Assembly: GCF_042651485.1 (NCBI RefSeq) | Contig: NZ_JBHSDH010000013.1 | Coordinates: 186,001-250,000, forward strand | Source: Sphingorhabdus_B arenilitoris | Lineage (GTDB): Bacteria > Pseudomonadota > Alphaproteobacteria > Sphingomonadales > Sphingomonadaceae | DNA: 64,000 nucleotides | Direction: 5' to 3' | In this document: piece after piece, positions 26,378-35,138 of the stretch | Numbering within the stretch: position 1 is the first letter of the stretch | Layout of the letters: each line of letters starts with the position of its first letter | The notes under the pieces: generated by a model | Seen by the model: the letters and a program-made list of their open reading frames with translations, nothing else | Databases searched by the model: none | Told to the model about the DNA's origin: nothing | Position numbers and translations under genes: made by a program

Positions 26378-27993
26378 GCGGTATCAACGAAAGCGGCTGG
26401 CGTCCTGAAATGGGTGAGGCGGGATCGGCAGCGCCGATGACTTACACCGGCAACCGGGCGCTGATGCTCGAAGAAGCGCTGATTTTTGAGATTGGTAGCA
26501 TGCAAACGACCGGCGTTGATATTTCTCCCCTCCCGCCTGCGGGAGGGGCCGGGGGTGGGCGAGAAAGCCCTAACCCCTCCCGCAGGCGGGAGGGGAACAG
26601 GCTCGGCGGGTTGGAACGCAATCGCGACATTGGCCTGCCGGGACTGTCCGAGCCAGAGACAGTGCGCCATTATACCCGGCTCAGCCGCCAAAATTACGCC
26701 ATCGATCTGGGCTTTTTCCCATTGGGCAGCTGCACGATGAAGCATAACCCGCGCCTCAATGAAAAAGTGGCGCGGATGAAGGGTTTTGCCGATGTTCACC
26801 CGCTCGCGCCGGTGCAAAGCGTGCAGGGCGCGTTGGCGGTGATTCACCAATTGGCCCATTGGCTCGTCACCCTGACCGGGATGGAAAGCGTCGCGATGTC
26901 GCCCAAGGCGGGCGCGCATGGCGAGCTTTGCGGTATTTTGGCGATACGTGCGGCATTGGAGGCACGCGGCGATGCGCGTTCGGTGGTCCTGTGCCCCGAA
27001 AGCGCACATGGCACCAATCCAGCGACTGCGGCCTTTGCCGGATATGAAACCGAAAATATCCCAGCGACCCCCGAAGGACGGGTGGACCTGGAGGCGTTGA
27101 AGGCGCGGCTGGGGCCTGATGTGGCTGCTGTGATGATAACAAATCCCAATACTTGCGGACTGTTCGAGCGTGATCTTAAGACTATTTCTGATCTTGTCCA
27201 CGCGGCGGGCGGCTTTGTTTATTGCGATGGCGCGAATTTCAATGCGATTGTCGGGCGGGTGCGTCCGGGCGATTTGGGCGTCGATGCGATGCATATCAAC
27301 CTGCATAAAACATTCAGCACCCCGCATGGCGGCGGCGGTCCGGGCAGCGGCCCTGTCGTTTTATCGAAAGCGCTCGCGCCTTTTGCGCCGCTTCCTTTTG
27401 TCGAAAAGCAGGGCGATCAATATATCCTGATCGAAGAGGAAATTGCCGGACAGCATCATGGGCAAAGCTTTGGCCGGATGACCGCATTCCATGGGCAAAT
27501 GGGCATGTTCACGCGGGCGCTATCCTATATTATGAGCCATGGCGCCGATGGCCTGCGGCAAGTGGCGGAAGATGCAGTGCTCAACGCCAACTATCTGCTG
27601 CGCAGTCTGGAAGATGTTTTGGACGCGCCGTTCGCGGCGTCCGGGCCATGTATGCACGAAGCCTTGTTTAGCGATAAGGGACTGGCCGAGGGCTTTTCAA
27701 CGCTCGACATTGCCAAGGGCCTGATCGACGAGGGCTATCACCCCATGACGGTCTATTTCCCGCTGGTGGTGCACGGCGCAATGTTGGTGGAGCCGACCGA
27801 AACGGAAAGCAAGGCGGTGATGGATCAGTTTATCGGAGCAATGCGCAGCGTCGTCAGCCGCGCAAAGAAAGGCGATGCATCGCTCAGATCCGCACCGCAT
27901 TTTGCCCCGCGCCGCCGGCTCGACGAAACACAGGCTGCGCGTAAACCCGTGCTGGTATGGCAAGAACCGGAGCAAGCGGTCGCAGCGGAGTGA
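26374..27993 (+). CDS. gcvPB: Glycine dehydrogenase (decarboxylating) subunit 2, with in-frame repeat insertion
   Basis: PLP-binding half of the split P protein. The PLP lysine is K312 in HINLHKTFSTPHGGGG, and NPRLNEKVARMKGFADVHP is a family block. Near residues 51-74 the sequence departs from the family: where only a short acidic stretch normally links TTGVD to RLGGLERN, there are 26 residues rich in Pro, Gly and Arg. They are encoded by the double palindrome at 26527-26595. The frame stays open, so the enzyme is probably functional with a surface loop extension. 539 aa, somewhat longer than usual. Confidence 0.93.
   Translation: MSGINESGWRPEMGEAGSAAPMTYTGNRALMLEEALIFEIGSMQTTGVDISPLPPAGGAGGGRESPNPSRRREGNRLGGLERNRDIGLPGLSEPETVRHYTRLSRQNYAIDLGFFPLGSCTMKHNPRLNEKVARMKGFADVHPLAPVQSVQGALAVIHQLAHWLVTLTGMESVAMSPKAGAHGELCGILAIRAALEARGDARSVVLCPESAHGTNPATAAFAGYETENIPATPEGRVDLEALKARLGPDVAAVMITNPNTCGLFERDLKTISDLVHAAGGFVYCDGANFNAIVGRVRPGDLGVDAMHINLHKTFSTPHGGGGPGSGPVVLSKALAPFAPLPFVEKQGDQYILIEEEIAGQHHGQSFGRMTAFHGQMGMFTRALSYIMSHGADGLRQVAEDAVLNANYLLRSLEDVLDAPFAASGPCMHEALFSDKGLAEGFSTLDIAKGLIDEGYHPMTVYFPLVVHGAMLVEPTETESKAVMDQFIGAMRSVVSRAKKGDASLRSAPHFAPRRRLDETQAARKPVLVWQEPEQAVAAE
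26527..26595. repeat. REP-like double palindrome inside gcvPB
   Basis: Two perfect palindromes lie 25 bases apart: arms CCCCTCCCGC and GCGGGAGGGG around CT at 26527-26548, and the same arms around AG at 26574-26595. The second is the exact reverse complement of the first. The spacer includes GGGGGTGGGC. The unit spans 69 bases, exactly 23 codons. Paired opposed palindromes of this kind look like mobile REP/BIME elements, here placed in frame in an essential-pathway gene. No other full copy occurs in the window. Confidence 0.85.
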
Positions 27994-28631
27994 GCGGCGG
28001 GCCCCGCCCCTTTGTCTTTGACGAAAGCGGGGAGGCGAAACGCTTTGCTCCTGCCACTTTGCGCAACCGGGACGCGATAGCCGATATTCTGCGGCCAATA
28101 TTGCCCGCCAAGGGCCGCGTGCTGGAAATTGCGAGCGGAACGGGCGAGCATATCGTCCATTTCGCTGCGTTATTTCCCGCCCTGCAATGGCAACCCAGCG
28201 ATCCCGATCCGCTGGCGCTCGCGTCGATAGCCGCTTGGCAGTTGGAAGCGGCGCTGACCAATATCGCGCCCGCGTTGCAATTGGATGCGGCGGCGCAGGA
28301 TTGGCCAGTGGTGGGGGCGGACGCGATCATCTGCATCAACATGGTCCATATCGCGCCCATCGAAGCTGCAGCGGGCCTGATGCGCGGGGCGGGGCGGATA
28401 TTGCCGCCGGGCGCGCCGCTCTATCTTTATGGTCCGTTTATCGAAGCGGCTGTGCCGCTGGCGCCGAGTAATGCCGAATTTGATCAATCGTTAAAAAGCC
28501 GCGATCCGCGCTGGGGCCTGCGGTCGCTGGAGCAAATCACCGCGCTCGCCGCCGAGCATGGCCTGACGCTGGATCAGCGGACCGAAATGCCCGCCAATAA
28601 TCTCAGCCTGATTTTCCGGCGCGGGGCTTGA
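27990..28631 (+). CDS. DUF938 methyltransferase-like protein
   Basis: Class I SAM-dependent methyltransferase fold of the DUF938 family. Motif I is VLEIASGTGEHIVHF, preceded by APATLRNRDAIADIL, and INMVHIAP is a family block. The substrate is unknown. GTG 27990 overlaps the gcvPB stop (GTGA) and gives 213 aa; the frame is open further upstream, but inside gcvPB. It is probably cotranscribed with the gcv operon, without obvious functional link. Convergent with the next gene. Confidence 0.85.
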   Translation: MSGGPRPFVFDESGEAKRFAPATLRNRDAIADILRPILPAKGRVLEIASGTGEHIVHFAALFPALQWQPSDPDPLALASIAAWQLEAALTNIAPALQLDAAAQDWPVVGADAIICINMVHIAPIEAAAGLMRGAGRILPPGAPLYLYGPFIEAAVPLAPSNAEFDQSLKSRDPRWGLRSLEQITALAAEHGLTLDQRTEMPANNLSLIFRRGA

Positions 28632-28647
28632 CCGCCCCTGTGGGCGA

Positions 28648-30207
28648 TCAGTTAACCTGCCGGTCATAGCCCGCCCAATAAGGCGCGCGCAGGTCTTTGC
28701 GTAATATTTTGCCCGATGCGTTGCGGGGCAGGGCGCCGATCACATCGACCGACTTGGGCACCTTAAATCCCGCCAGCCGCTCACGGGTCCACGCGATCAC
28801 ACTGTCCGGATCGATCTCATGGCCCGCTTTGGGCACACAGACCGCCTTCACCGCTTCGCCCCATTTTTGATCAGGGATGCCGATTACGGCGACCTCCAAT
28901 ATATCTGGATGGCCGTAAATCGCGCTTTCGACCTGTGCCGGATAGACATTTTCGCCGCCCGATATGATCATATCCTTCACCCTGTCGTGGATGAAGACAT
29001 AGCCGTCATCATCCATATAGGCGGCATCGCCGGTGCGGATCCATCCATCTTGTCCCATGGTGCTGCGCGTTTCGTCGGGCAGGTTCCAATAGCCGAGCAT
29101 ATTATTGGACGAGCGGGTCATTAACTCGCCAACGGTGCCGCGCGGCACTTCGTTGCCTGCGTCATCCGCAATTTTCAATTCCACGCCCGGCAACGCCTTT
29201 CCGGCGGCGCGCATCCGGTCATTACCCTGCGGATCATGGTCCTCCGGCGGCAGGCAGATAATCGTGCCCGTTGTTTCGGTCATGCCGTAAACTTGAATAA
29301 ATTCGCTGCCAAATATCGCCAAACATTGGCGCAGCAGTTCGAGCGGGATGGGCGCCGCGCCATATAGGATATATTTCAGCCTGCTATAATCCACCATCTT
29401 GCAGCGCGGATGGTTGATCAACATTTGCAGCGCCGCGGGCACAATGAATAACCGGGTGATGCCGTTATTTTCCACCGCATCGAAAAATCCATCTGGCGTA
29501 AATTCATCAAGCACATGGCCAGGCAATCCCGCCGCAATGGCCATGACGCCAAGCCCGGTTCCGCCAATATGGGCGCAGGGCATGGCGATCAATATTACTT
29601 CATCATCGGCCAGCTGCAAATAGGCGATGTCGCCGTAATTATCGTTGAGCCTGAGCGCAAATAGGTTGCGATTGGACAGCACGGCTCCTTTCGGATTGCC
29701 GGTGGTGCCGCTGGTGTAAAGCTGCAAAACCGGATCATCATGGCCGCTGGGCTCGAATTCTGCGGGCGTGATGCTTGTGATCATTTGCTCGGCTGTCTCC
29801 GCCGGGATGATATGGCCGACACCGGGCGTCTGTTCGCGAATGGAGTCCAGCGCGCCGTCAAACCCGCGTCCGGTAAAGACCGCTTTGGCACCGGTATCAT
29901 TGATGATGAAGGCCCATTCGGCAGGCGCAAGCCGCCACCCCACTGGCACCATGACAACGCCCATCCGCGCCGCGCCGTAAAATAACGTGAAGTAAAGGTC
30001 GCTATTTTTCCCGGCCCAGGCAATCCGGTCGCCTTTTTCCAACCCCAAATGCTGAAGCATCCCCGCGACCTGCGCGGTGCGCCGTTCGAGATCGCTAAAG
30101 GTCCACACCCTGTCTTCTTCGGTCAACGCGGGGCTATTCGGACGATCGGCGGCCCAATGGCGGATAAATTCGTCAAATGACAGAAATGGCAATTTCTCAG
30201 CAATCAT
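28648..30207 (-). CDS. Acyl-CoA synthetase (AMP-forming), class I adenylate-forming enzyme
   Basis: Activates a carboxylic acid with ATP and joins it to CoA. The AMP-binding P-loop YTSGTTGNPKGA, the YGMTETTG motif, the GWIRTGDAAYMDDDGY hinge region and the catalytic lysine in PRNASGKILRKDLR are all intact. Substrate (fatty, aromatic or other acid) is not predictable. ATG 30207 is chosen because AGAGGAG lies about seven bases upstream; the open frame extends 19 codons further without such a site. 519 aa. Transcribed away from the ABC-F gene. Confidence 0.92.
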   Translation of the reverse strand: MIAEKLPFLSFDEFIRHWAADRPNSPALTEEDRVWTFSDLERRTAQVAGMLQHLGLEKGDRIAWAGKNSDLYFTLFYGAARMGVVMVPVGWRLAPAEWAFIINDTGAKAVFTGRGFDGALDSIREQTPGVGHIIPAETAEQMITSITPAEFEPSGHDDPVLQLYTSGTTGNPKGAVLSNRNLFALRLNDNYGDIAYLQLADDEVILIAMPCAHIGGTGLGVMAIAAGLPGHVLDEFTPDGFFDAVENNGITRLFIVPAALQMLINHPRCKMVDYSRLKYILYGAAPIPLELLRQCLAIFGSEFIQVYGMTETTGTIICLPPEDHDPQGNDRMRAAGKALPGVELKIADDAGNEVPRGTVGELMTRSSNNMLGYWNLPDETRSTMGQDGWIRTGDAAYMDDDGYVFIHDRVKDMIISGGENVYPAQVESAIYGHPDILEVAVIGIPDQKWGEAVKAVCVPKAGHEIDPDSVIAWTRERLAGFKVPKSVDVIGALPRNASGKILRKDLRAPYWAGYDRQVN

Positions 30208-30300
30208 GATTTTCTCCTCTGGAAATCGAGCATACATAAATTCATTTACAGCGCCAGAGCGCATTGCAACGCACAGCCTGCTCGGCTACGCGCTCAAACC

Positions 30301-32175
30301 ATGCTGAATATTTCGGGAATCACCGTGCGTCTTGGCGGGCGCACTATATTGGAACGCGCGACCGCTGCGCTGCCGACGGGCGCGCGCGTCGGCCTGATCG
30401 GGCGCAATGGTGCGGGCAAAACAACCTTGATGAAAGTGATTGCCGGCTTGTCTGAACCCGATGATGGCAGCATCGAAATGCCGAAAACGGCGCGGATTGG
30501 CTATATTGCGCAAGAGGCACCAGCCGGTGACCAAACGCCGTTTGAAGCCGTGCTGGCCGCCGATACCGAACGCGCTGCATTGCTGGCCGAGGAAGAAGGT
30601 AGCGATGACCATCACCGCATTGCCGATATTCATGAACGGTTGATTGCGATTGACGCGCATACCGCGCCCGCGCGCGCCGCCCGCATATTGGTCGGGCTGG
30701 GCTTTGACGAAGAAATGCAGCACCGGCCGCTCGACAGCTATTCGGGTGGTTGGAAAATGCGGGTTGCGCTTGCCGCGCTGCTTTTTTCGGAGCCAGATAT
30801 ATTATTGCTCGATGAACCTTCGAACCACCTCGATTTAGAAGCGACGATGTGGCTGGAAAATTTTTTGAAAAGCACGCGGGCAACGATGGTTTTGATCAGC
30901 CACGAACGCGACTTGCTGAACAATGTAGTGGATCATATCTGCCATCTGGAGGGCGGCAAGACGACGCTTTATGTCGGCGGATATGATGCCTTTGAAAAGC
31001 AGCGGGCCGAACGGCTGGCGCAACTGGAATCGGCAAGGGCCGCGCAAGAGGCGCAGCGCGCAAAGCTGCAGGATTATATCGCACGCAACAGCGCCCGTGC
31101 ATCGACGGCAAAGCAAGCGCAAAGCCGGGCCAAGGCACTCGCAAAAATGCAGCCGATTGCTGCTGCTGCCGAAGACCCGTCGCTCACTTTTGATTTTCCC
31201 AGCCCGGACGAATTAAAACCGCCATTGGTGACGCTGGACCTTGCGGCGGTTGGCTATACGCCCGGTCAGCCGGTGTTGCAGCGGCTCAACCTGCGCATCG
31301 ACCCGGATGAGCGGGTGGCGTTGTTGGGCCGCAACGGCAATGGAAAGACAACATTGGCCCGGCTAATTGCCGCGCAATTGCCGCCGATGGAGGGCAATAT
31401 TGCGGTTTCGGGTAAAATGCGGGTCGGCTATTTCACGCAATATCAGGTGGAGGAGCTGGACACAGGTGACACGCCGCTGGAGCATATGACGCGGGAGATG
31501 AAGGGCGCAACACCCGGTGCGGTGCGGGCGCAGCTTGGCCGGTTCGGCTTTTCCGGGCAAAAAGCAGAAACGCTCGTTGGTAAGCTGTCGGGCGGCGAAC
31601 GCGCGCGGCTTGCGCTGGCGTTGATTACCCGCGATGCGCCCCATATGCTGATCCTGGACGAGCCCACGAACCATTTGGACGTCGATGCCCGTGAAGCATT
31701 GGTTCAGGCGCTCAATGCCTATGACGGCGCCGTTGTGATTGTCAGCCACGACCGGCATATGATCGAAATGACCGCCGACCGGCTGGTGTTGGTCGAAAGC
31801 GGGGAAGCGAATGAATTTGCCGGAACGCTGGAAGATTATACCGACTTCATCCTCAGCGGTTCTGATAAATCAGCGGGCGGGGATAAGGCAAAACCAGCTA
31901 AGCGCGACAAGAAAGAGGAGCGGCGGCTGGCCGCTGCCGCACGGGAGGCGCAAAAAACCGCCCGCAAGACATTGAATGCAGTGGAAGCGGAAATGGAAAA
32001 GCTAACCAAGCGTCGCTCCGAAATTGACCGCGCCATGTTTGATCCTGCCAGTGCCGTAGGCGATGATGCAAAGCGCACGATGAGCGAATTGTCGCAGCTG
32101 CGCGGTGAAGTGCAAAAACAAATCGATGCCGCCGAAGCGAGATGGATGGAAGCCAGCGACGTGTTGAGCCAATAG
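30301..32175 (+). CDS. ABC-F family ATPase (YheS/EttA-like)
   Basis: Soluble protein with two ATP-binding cassettes and no membrane domain; ABC-F proteins act on ribosomes. NBD1 has GRNGAGKTT at about 34-42, SYSGGWKMR and LLDEPSNHLD. NBD2 has GRNGNGKTT, LSGGERARLAL and ILDEPTNHLDVDA. An ABC-F linker of about 80 charged residues joins them, and a Lys/Glu-rich coiled coil forms the C-terminus (about 525-624). The SGGWKMR signature suggests YheS. No clear Shine-Dalgarno precedes ATG 30301. 624 aa. Confidence 0.92.
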   Translation: MLNISGITVRLGGRTILERATAALPTGARVGLIGRNGAGKTTLMKVIAGLSEPDDGSIEMPKTARIGYIAQEAPAGDQTPFEAVLAADTERAALLAEEEGSDDHHRIADIHERLIAIDAHTAPARAARILVGLGFDEEMQHRPLDSYSGGWKMRVALAALLFSEPDILLLDEPSNHLDLEATMWLENFLKSTRATMVLISHERDLLNNVVDHICHLEGGKTTLYVGGYDAFEKQRAERLAQLESARAAQEAQRAKLQDYIARNSARASTAKQAQSRAKALAKMQPIAAAAEDPSLTFDFPSPDELKPPLVTLDLAAVGYTPGQPVLQRLNLRIDPDERVALLGRNGNGKTTLARLIAAQLPPMEGNIAVSGKMRVGYFTQYQVEELDTGDTPLEHMTREMKGATPGAVRAQLGRFGFSGQKAETLVGKLSGGERARLALALITRDAPHMLILDEPTNHLDVDAREALVQALNAYDGAVVIVSHDRHMIEMTADRLVLVESGEANEFAGTLEDYTDFILSGSDKSAGGDKAKPAKRDKKEERRLAAAAREAQKTARKTLNAVEAEMEKLTKRRSEIDRAMFDPASAVGDDAKRTMSELSQLRGEVQKQIDAAEARWMEASDVLSQ

Positions 32176-32226
32176 AGGTGATGTGACTGACGGTCGGTTG
32201 AGCTCAAAGAGTTTGAGTTGCCGCCT

Positions 32227-32259
32227 CCCGTCACCCTGAAACGAGTTCGGAATGACGGG
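32227..32259. repeat. Intergenic palindromic repeat (CCCGTCA...TGACGGG)
   Basis: CCCGTCA (32227-32233) and TGACGGG (32253-32259) are perfect inverted arms; between them CCTGAA and TTCGG allow partial further pairing. This resembles a widespread intergenic repeat of alphaproteobacteria built on CCCGTCA-CCTGAA. Only one copy is seen here. Confidence 0.6.
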
Positions 32260-32430
32260 GTGAGGGTAATGGCAATCTTCTGCAATCCCCCTGGTTAAAC
32301 CCGTGCATATTGCGGCTTTCGGCGGGCATACGCACGATCATGCCGTCCATTTGGCCGGTGAAGTCGGCCCATCAGCAGATGCCGAATTTTGCGCGGGGTT
32401 ATAGTATAAACCTATAGCCTAGGTGATGGA

Positions 32431-32448
32431 CCCCCGCCTTTGCGGGGG
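32431..32448. repeat. REP-like hairpin CCCCCGC-N4-GCGGGGG
   Basis: A perfect 7-bp stem closes a four-base loop (CTTT). It is GC-rich and has no T-tract on the cysQ strand, so it is more likely a REP unit than a classical terminator, though it could stop transcripts of either convergent gene. Confidence 0.6.
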
Positions 32449-32502
32449 TGACTATGTTCTTAAACAAAAATCTAATTAAACGAACCGCTACAGATCCGGA
32501 GC

Positions 32503-33243
32503 CTACAACGCTGCTATCGCGGCTTTGACCGCATCTTCCAATTCTGGGTGGCAAATGACCAGGTCGGGCAGGTAGCCGTCGGGCGCATTATACCGCATCG
32601 GCGACCCATCGATGCGGGCGCAATATAGGCCGGCGGCTTCGGCCACGGCGACGGGGGCGCAATTGTCCCATTCATATTGGCCGCCGGTATGCAAATAGAC
32701 ATCCGCTTCACCGCGTACCACCGCCATCGCTTTGGCGCCTGCGCTGCCCATCGGCAATAGGTCCGCGCCGAGTATTTTGGCCACCGCCACGGCTTCGGCG
32801 GCGGGGCGCGTACGGCTGACCAGCATTTTGAGGGGTGTGTTCAGCGCTTTCAGCTTGGGCGGACCAGCCGAGGTAAGCGTGAGGTCCAAAGCGGGCAGGG
32901 CCACCGCGCCCACCGTGGCAATGCCGCCAATGGAAAGCGCGACATGGACGGCCCAGTCGCTGCGGCCCTCGCTATATTCGCGGGTGCCGTCCAGCGGATC
33001 GACAATCCACACGCGGCTGGCCGATAGCCGCGCGTCGCTGTCTTTTTCCTCCTCGCATAATATCGCGTCTTCGGGCCGAGCGATTTTCAGCTCGCGCATC
33101 AACAATTCATTGGCACGTGCATCGCCGGCTTGGCCCAATTCCTTGCCAGACAGGTCCCCCTGATTTTGCAGTGCCAGCAATATTTCGCCCGCCTCGCGCG
33201 CCAGCCGTTCGGCGAGCCGGACATCCGATTCTTCGATGGTCAT
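32503..33243 (-). CDS. cysQ: 3'(2'),5'-bisphosphate nucleotidase CysQ
   Basis: Inositol-monophosphatase-family enzyme that removes the 3' phosphate from PAP/PAPS, by-products of sulfate activation. The metal-binding motifs are CEEEKDSD, WIVDPLDGTREY and YEWDNCAPVAVAEAAG. 246 aa, normal. Its ATG overlaps the cysNC stop (ATGA), and it is the third gene of the cysD-cysNC-cysQ operon, which strongly supports this role over inositol phosphatase. Confidence 0.93.
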   Translation of the reverse strand: MTIEESDVRLAERLAREAGEILLALQNQGDLSGKELGQAGDARANELLMRELKIARPEDAILCEEEKDSDARLSASRVWIVDPLDGTREYSEGRSDWAVHVALSIGGIATVGAVALPALDLTLTSAGPPKLKALNTPLKMLVSRTRPAAEAVAVAKILGADLLPMGSAGAKAMAVVRGEADVYLHTGGQYEWDNCAPVAVAEAAGLYCARIDGSPMRYNAPDGYLPDLVICHPELEDAVKAAIAAL

Positions 33244-35138
33244 GCCAATAGCCGATCGACGATCATATCCGCCGCTTGTTCGGGTGTCATCGCCATCGTG
33301 TCTATCCGCAATTCTGGGTTTTCCGGGACTTCATAAGGGCTATCGATACCAGTAAAGTTTTTCAGCTGGCCCGACCGTGCTTTTTTATACAGTCCCTTCA
33401 CATCGCGGCGCTCTGCCTCCGCCAGCGGGGTGTCGATGAAAATTTCGATAAATTCCCCGCTTTGCATCATGTCGCGTACCATTTTCCGTTCTGCGCGAAA
33501 CGGCGAGATGAAGGCAGTGACGACGATCAATCCGGCATCGGCCATCAGCTTCGCCACTTCGCCCACGCGGCGGATATTTTCGATACGGTCGGCTTCGGTA
33601 AAGCCCAGATCTTTATTCAGTCCATGGCGGATATTGTCACCATCGAGCAAGAATGTATGCCGGTTCATCCGGTGCAGTTTTTTCTCAACCAGATTGGCGA
33701 TCGTCGATTTGCCGGAGCCGGAAAGCCCAGTAAACCATAGCACAGCGGGCTTCTGATTCTTCAAATTGGCATGGGCTTCGCGGCTAACGTCGAGCGCTTG
33801 CCAATGGACATTTTGCGCGCGGCGTAAGGAGAAATTGAGCATACCGGCACCAACGGTGGCATTGGTAACCTTATCAATCAGGATAAATCCGCCCAAGCTG
33901 CGGGAGGCGGCATAGCTTTCAAAAACGATGGGTTTGTCGGTGGTAATCTCCGCAACGCCAATGGCATTCAGGTCCAGTGTCTTTGCGGCGAGATGATCCA
34001 TCGTGTTGATATTTATACTATATTTGGGTTCTTTCACGGTTGCGCTGACCAATTGTGGGCCTAGCTTCAACAGATAGGCACGGCCCGGGATCAAATCATC
34101 GTCGGACATCCATACGATACTAGCCTCAAACTGATCGGCGGTTTGCGGCGGATTGTGAGCGGCGGCGATAACATCGCCTCTGCTGCAATCGATTTCATCT
34201 TCAAAGCACAGCGTAACTGATTGACCTGCAACGGCTTTATCGAGGTCGCCGTCCATTGTGACGATGCGGCTGATCCGGCTTGTCTTGCCCGAAGGCACCA
34301 CACGCACCGCGTCCCCTTTGGCAACTTCGCCGCTAGCAATCTGACCAGAGAAACCCCGGAAATCCAGATTGGGCCGATTGACCCACTGCACCGCCATCCG
34401 AAAAGGCTTCGCCTGATCCGCATCGACGTTAATCTCAACATTTTCAAGATGTGGAACCAGTGAAGGCCCGGAATACCAAGGGGTATTGGGCGAGGGGGCG
34501 GTGATATTATCGCCCTTAAAACCCGAAATTGGCATAGCGGTAAAATCAGCGATACCGATGCTATTCGCAAATTCGCGGTAATCGGCGACAATGTCGTCAA
34601 AAACCTGCTGACTATAATCGACCAAATCCATTTTGTTGACCGCCAGCACGATGTTGCGGATACCGAGCAAATGCGCCAGATAGCTGTGCCGCCGGGTTTG
34701 CGTCAGCACGCCTTTGCGCGCGTCAATCAAGATAATAGCAAGATCGGCGGTTGACGCGCCGGTGACCATATTGCGGGTATATTGCTCATGCCCCGGCGTA
34801 TCAGCGACGATAAATTTGCGCTTTTCGGTGGAGAAAAAACGGTAAGCGACATCGATCGTGATACCTTGCTCGCGCTCCGCCGCCAAACCATCGACGAGAA
34901 GAGCAAAGTCAATCTCCTGACCTTGTGTACCGACCCGTTTGCTGTCGGCCTCCAATGCCGCCAGCTGGTCTTCAAAGATCATTTTGCTGTCATAGAGCAA
35001 CCGTCCAATCAGCGTCGATTTGCCGTCATCAACGCTGCCGCAGGTGATGAAGCGGAGCAGAGATTTATGCTGATGCTGTTCGAGATAGGCATCGATATCG
35101 GACGCAATCAATTCTTCGGTTTGATACGAGGATGACAT
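33240..35138 (-). CDS. cysNC: Bifunctional sulfate adenylyltransferase large subunit / APS kinase (CysNC)
   Basis: Fusion of two sulfate-activation steps. The N-terminal EF-Tu-like GTPase CysN (about 1-430) has GSVDDGKSTLIGRLLYD, DTPGHEQYTRNM and NKMDLVD and drives ATP sulfurylase with CysD. The C-terminal APS kinase (about 445-632) has P-loop GLSGSGKST with K477 and phosphorylates APS to PAPS. The fused form is common in alphaproteobacteria. 632 aa. The start overlaps the cysD stop and the end overlaps the cysQ ATG, so all three are translationally coupled. Confidence 0.97.
   Translation of the reverse strand: MSSSYQTEELIASDIDAYLEQHQHKSLLRFITCGSVDDGKSTLIGRLLYDSKMIFEDQLAALEADSKRVGTQGQEIDFALLVDGLAAEREQGITIDVAYRFFSTEKRKFIVADTPGHEQYTRNMVTGASTADLAIILIDARKGVLTQTRRHSYLAHLLGIRNIVLAVNKMDLVDYSQQVFDDIVADYREFANSIGIADFTAMPISGFKGDNITAPSPNTPWYSGPSLVPHLENVEINVDADQAKPFRMAVQWVNRPNLDFRGFSGQIASGEVAKGDAVRVVPSGKTSRISRIVTMDGDLDKAVAGQSVTLCFEDEIDCSRGDVIAAAHNPPQTADQFEASIVWMSDDDLIPGRAYLLKLGPQLVSATVKEPKYSININTMDHLAAKTLDLNAIGVAEITTDKPIVFESYAASRSLGGFILIDKVTNATVGAGMLNFSLRRAQNVHWQALDVSREAHANLKNQKPAVLWFTGLSGSGKSTIANLVEKKLHRMNRHTFLLDGDNIRHGLNKDLGFTEADRIENIRRVGEVAKLMADAGLIVVTAFISPFRAERKMVRDMMQSGEFIEIFIDTPLAEAERRDVKGLYKKARSGQLKNFTGIDSPYEVPENPELRIDTMAMTPEQAADMIVDRLLA

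Larger units (their letters stand above)
32176..32502. other. Intergenic region with two REP-like palindromes
   Basis: This 327-base gap lies between convergent genes (ABC-F and cysQ). No open frame in it looks real. It holds an imperfect hairpin at 32227-32259 and a perfect one at 32431-32448, listed separately. The stretch 32451-32490 is AT-rich. Position between convergent genes is typical for such repeats, and the hairpins may act as terminators. Confidence 0.6.

Noticed and set aside
28633..28646. CGCCC/GGGCG hairpin between convergent DUF938 and acyl-CoA synthetase genes
   Set aside because: Only a 5-bp stem without T-run; could occur by chance in GC-rich DNA.
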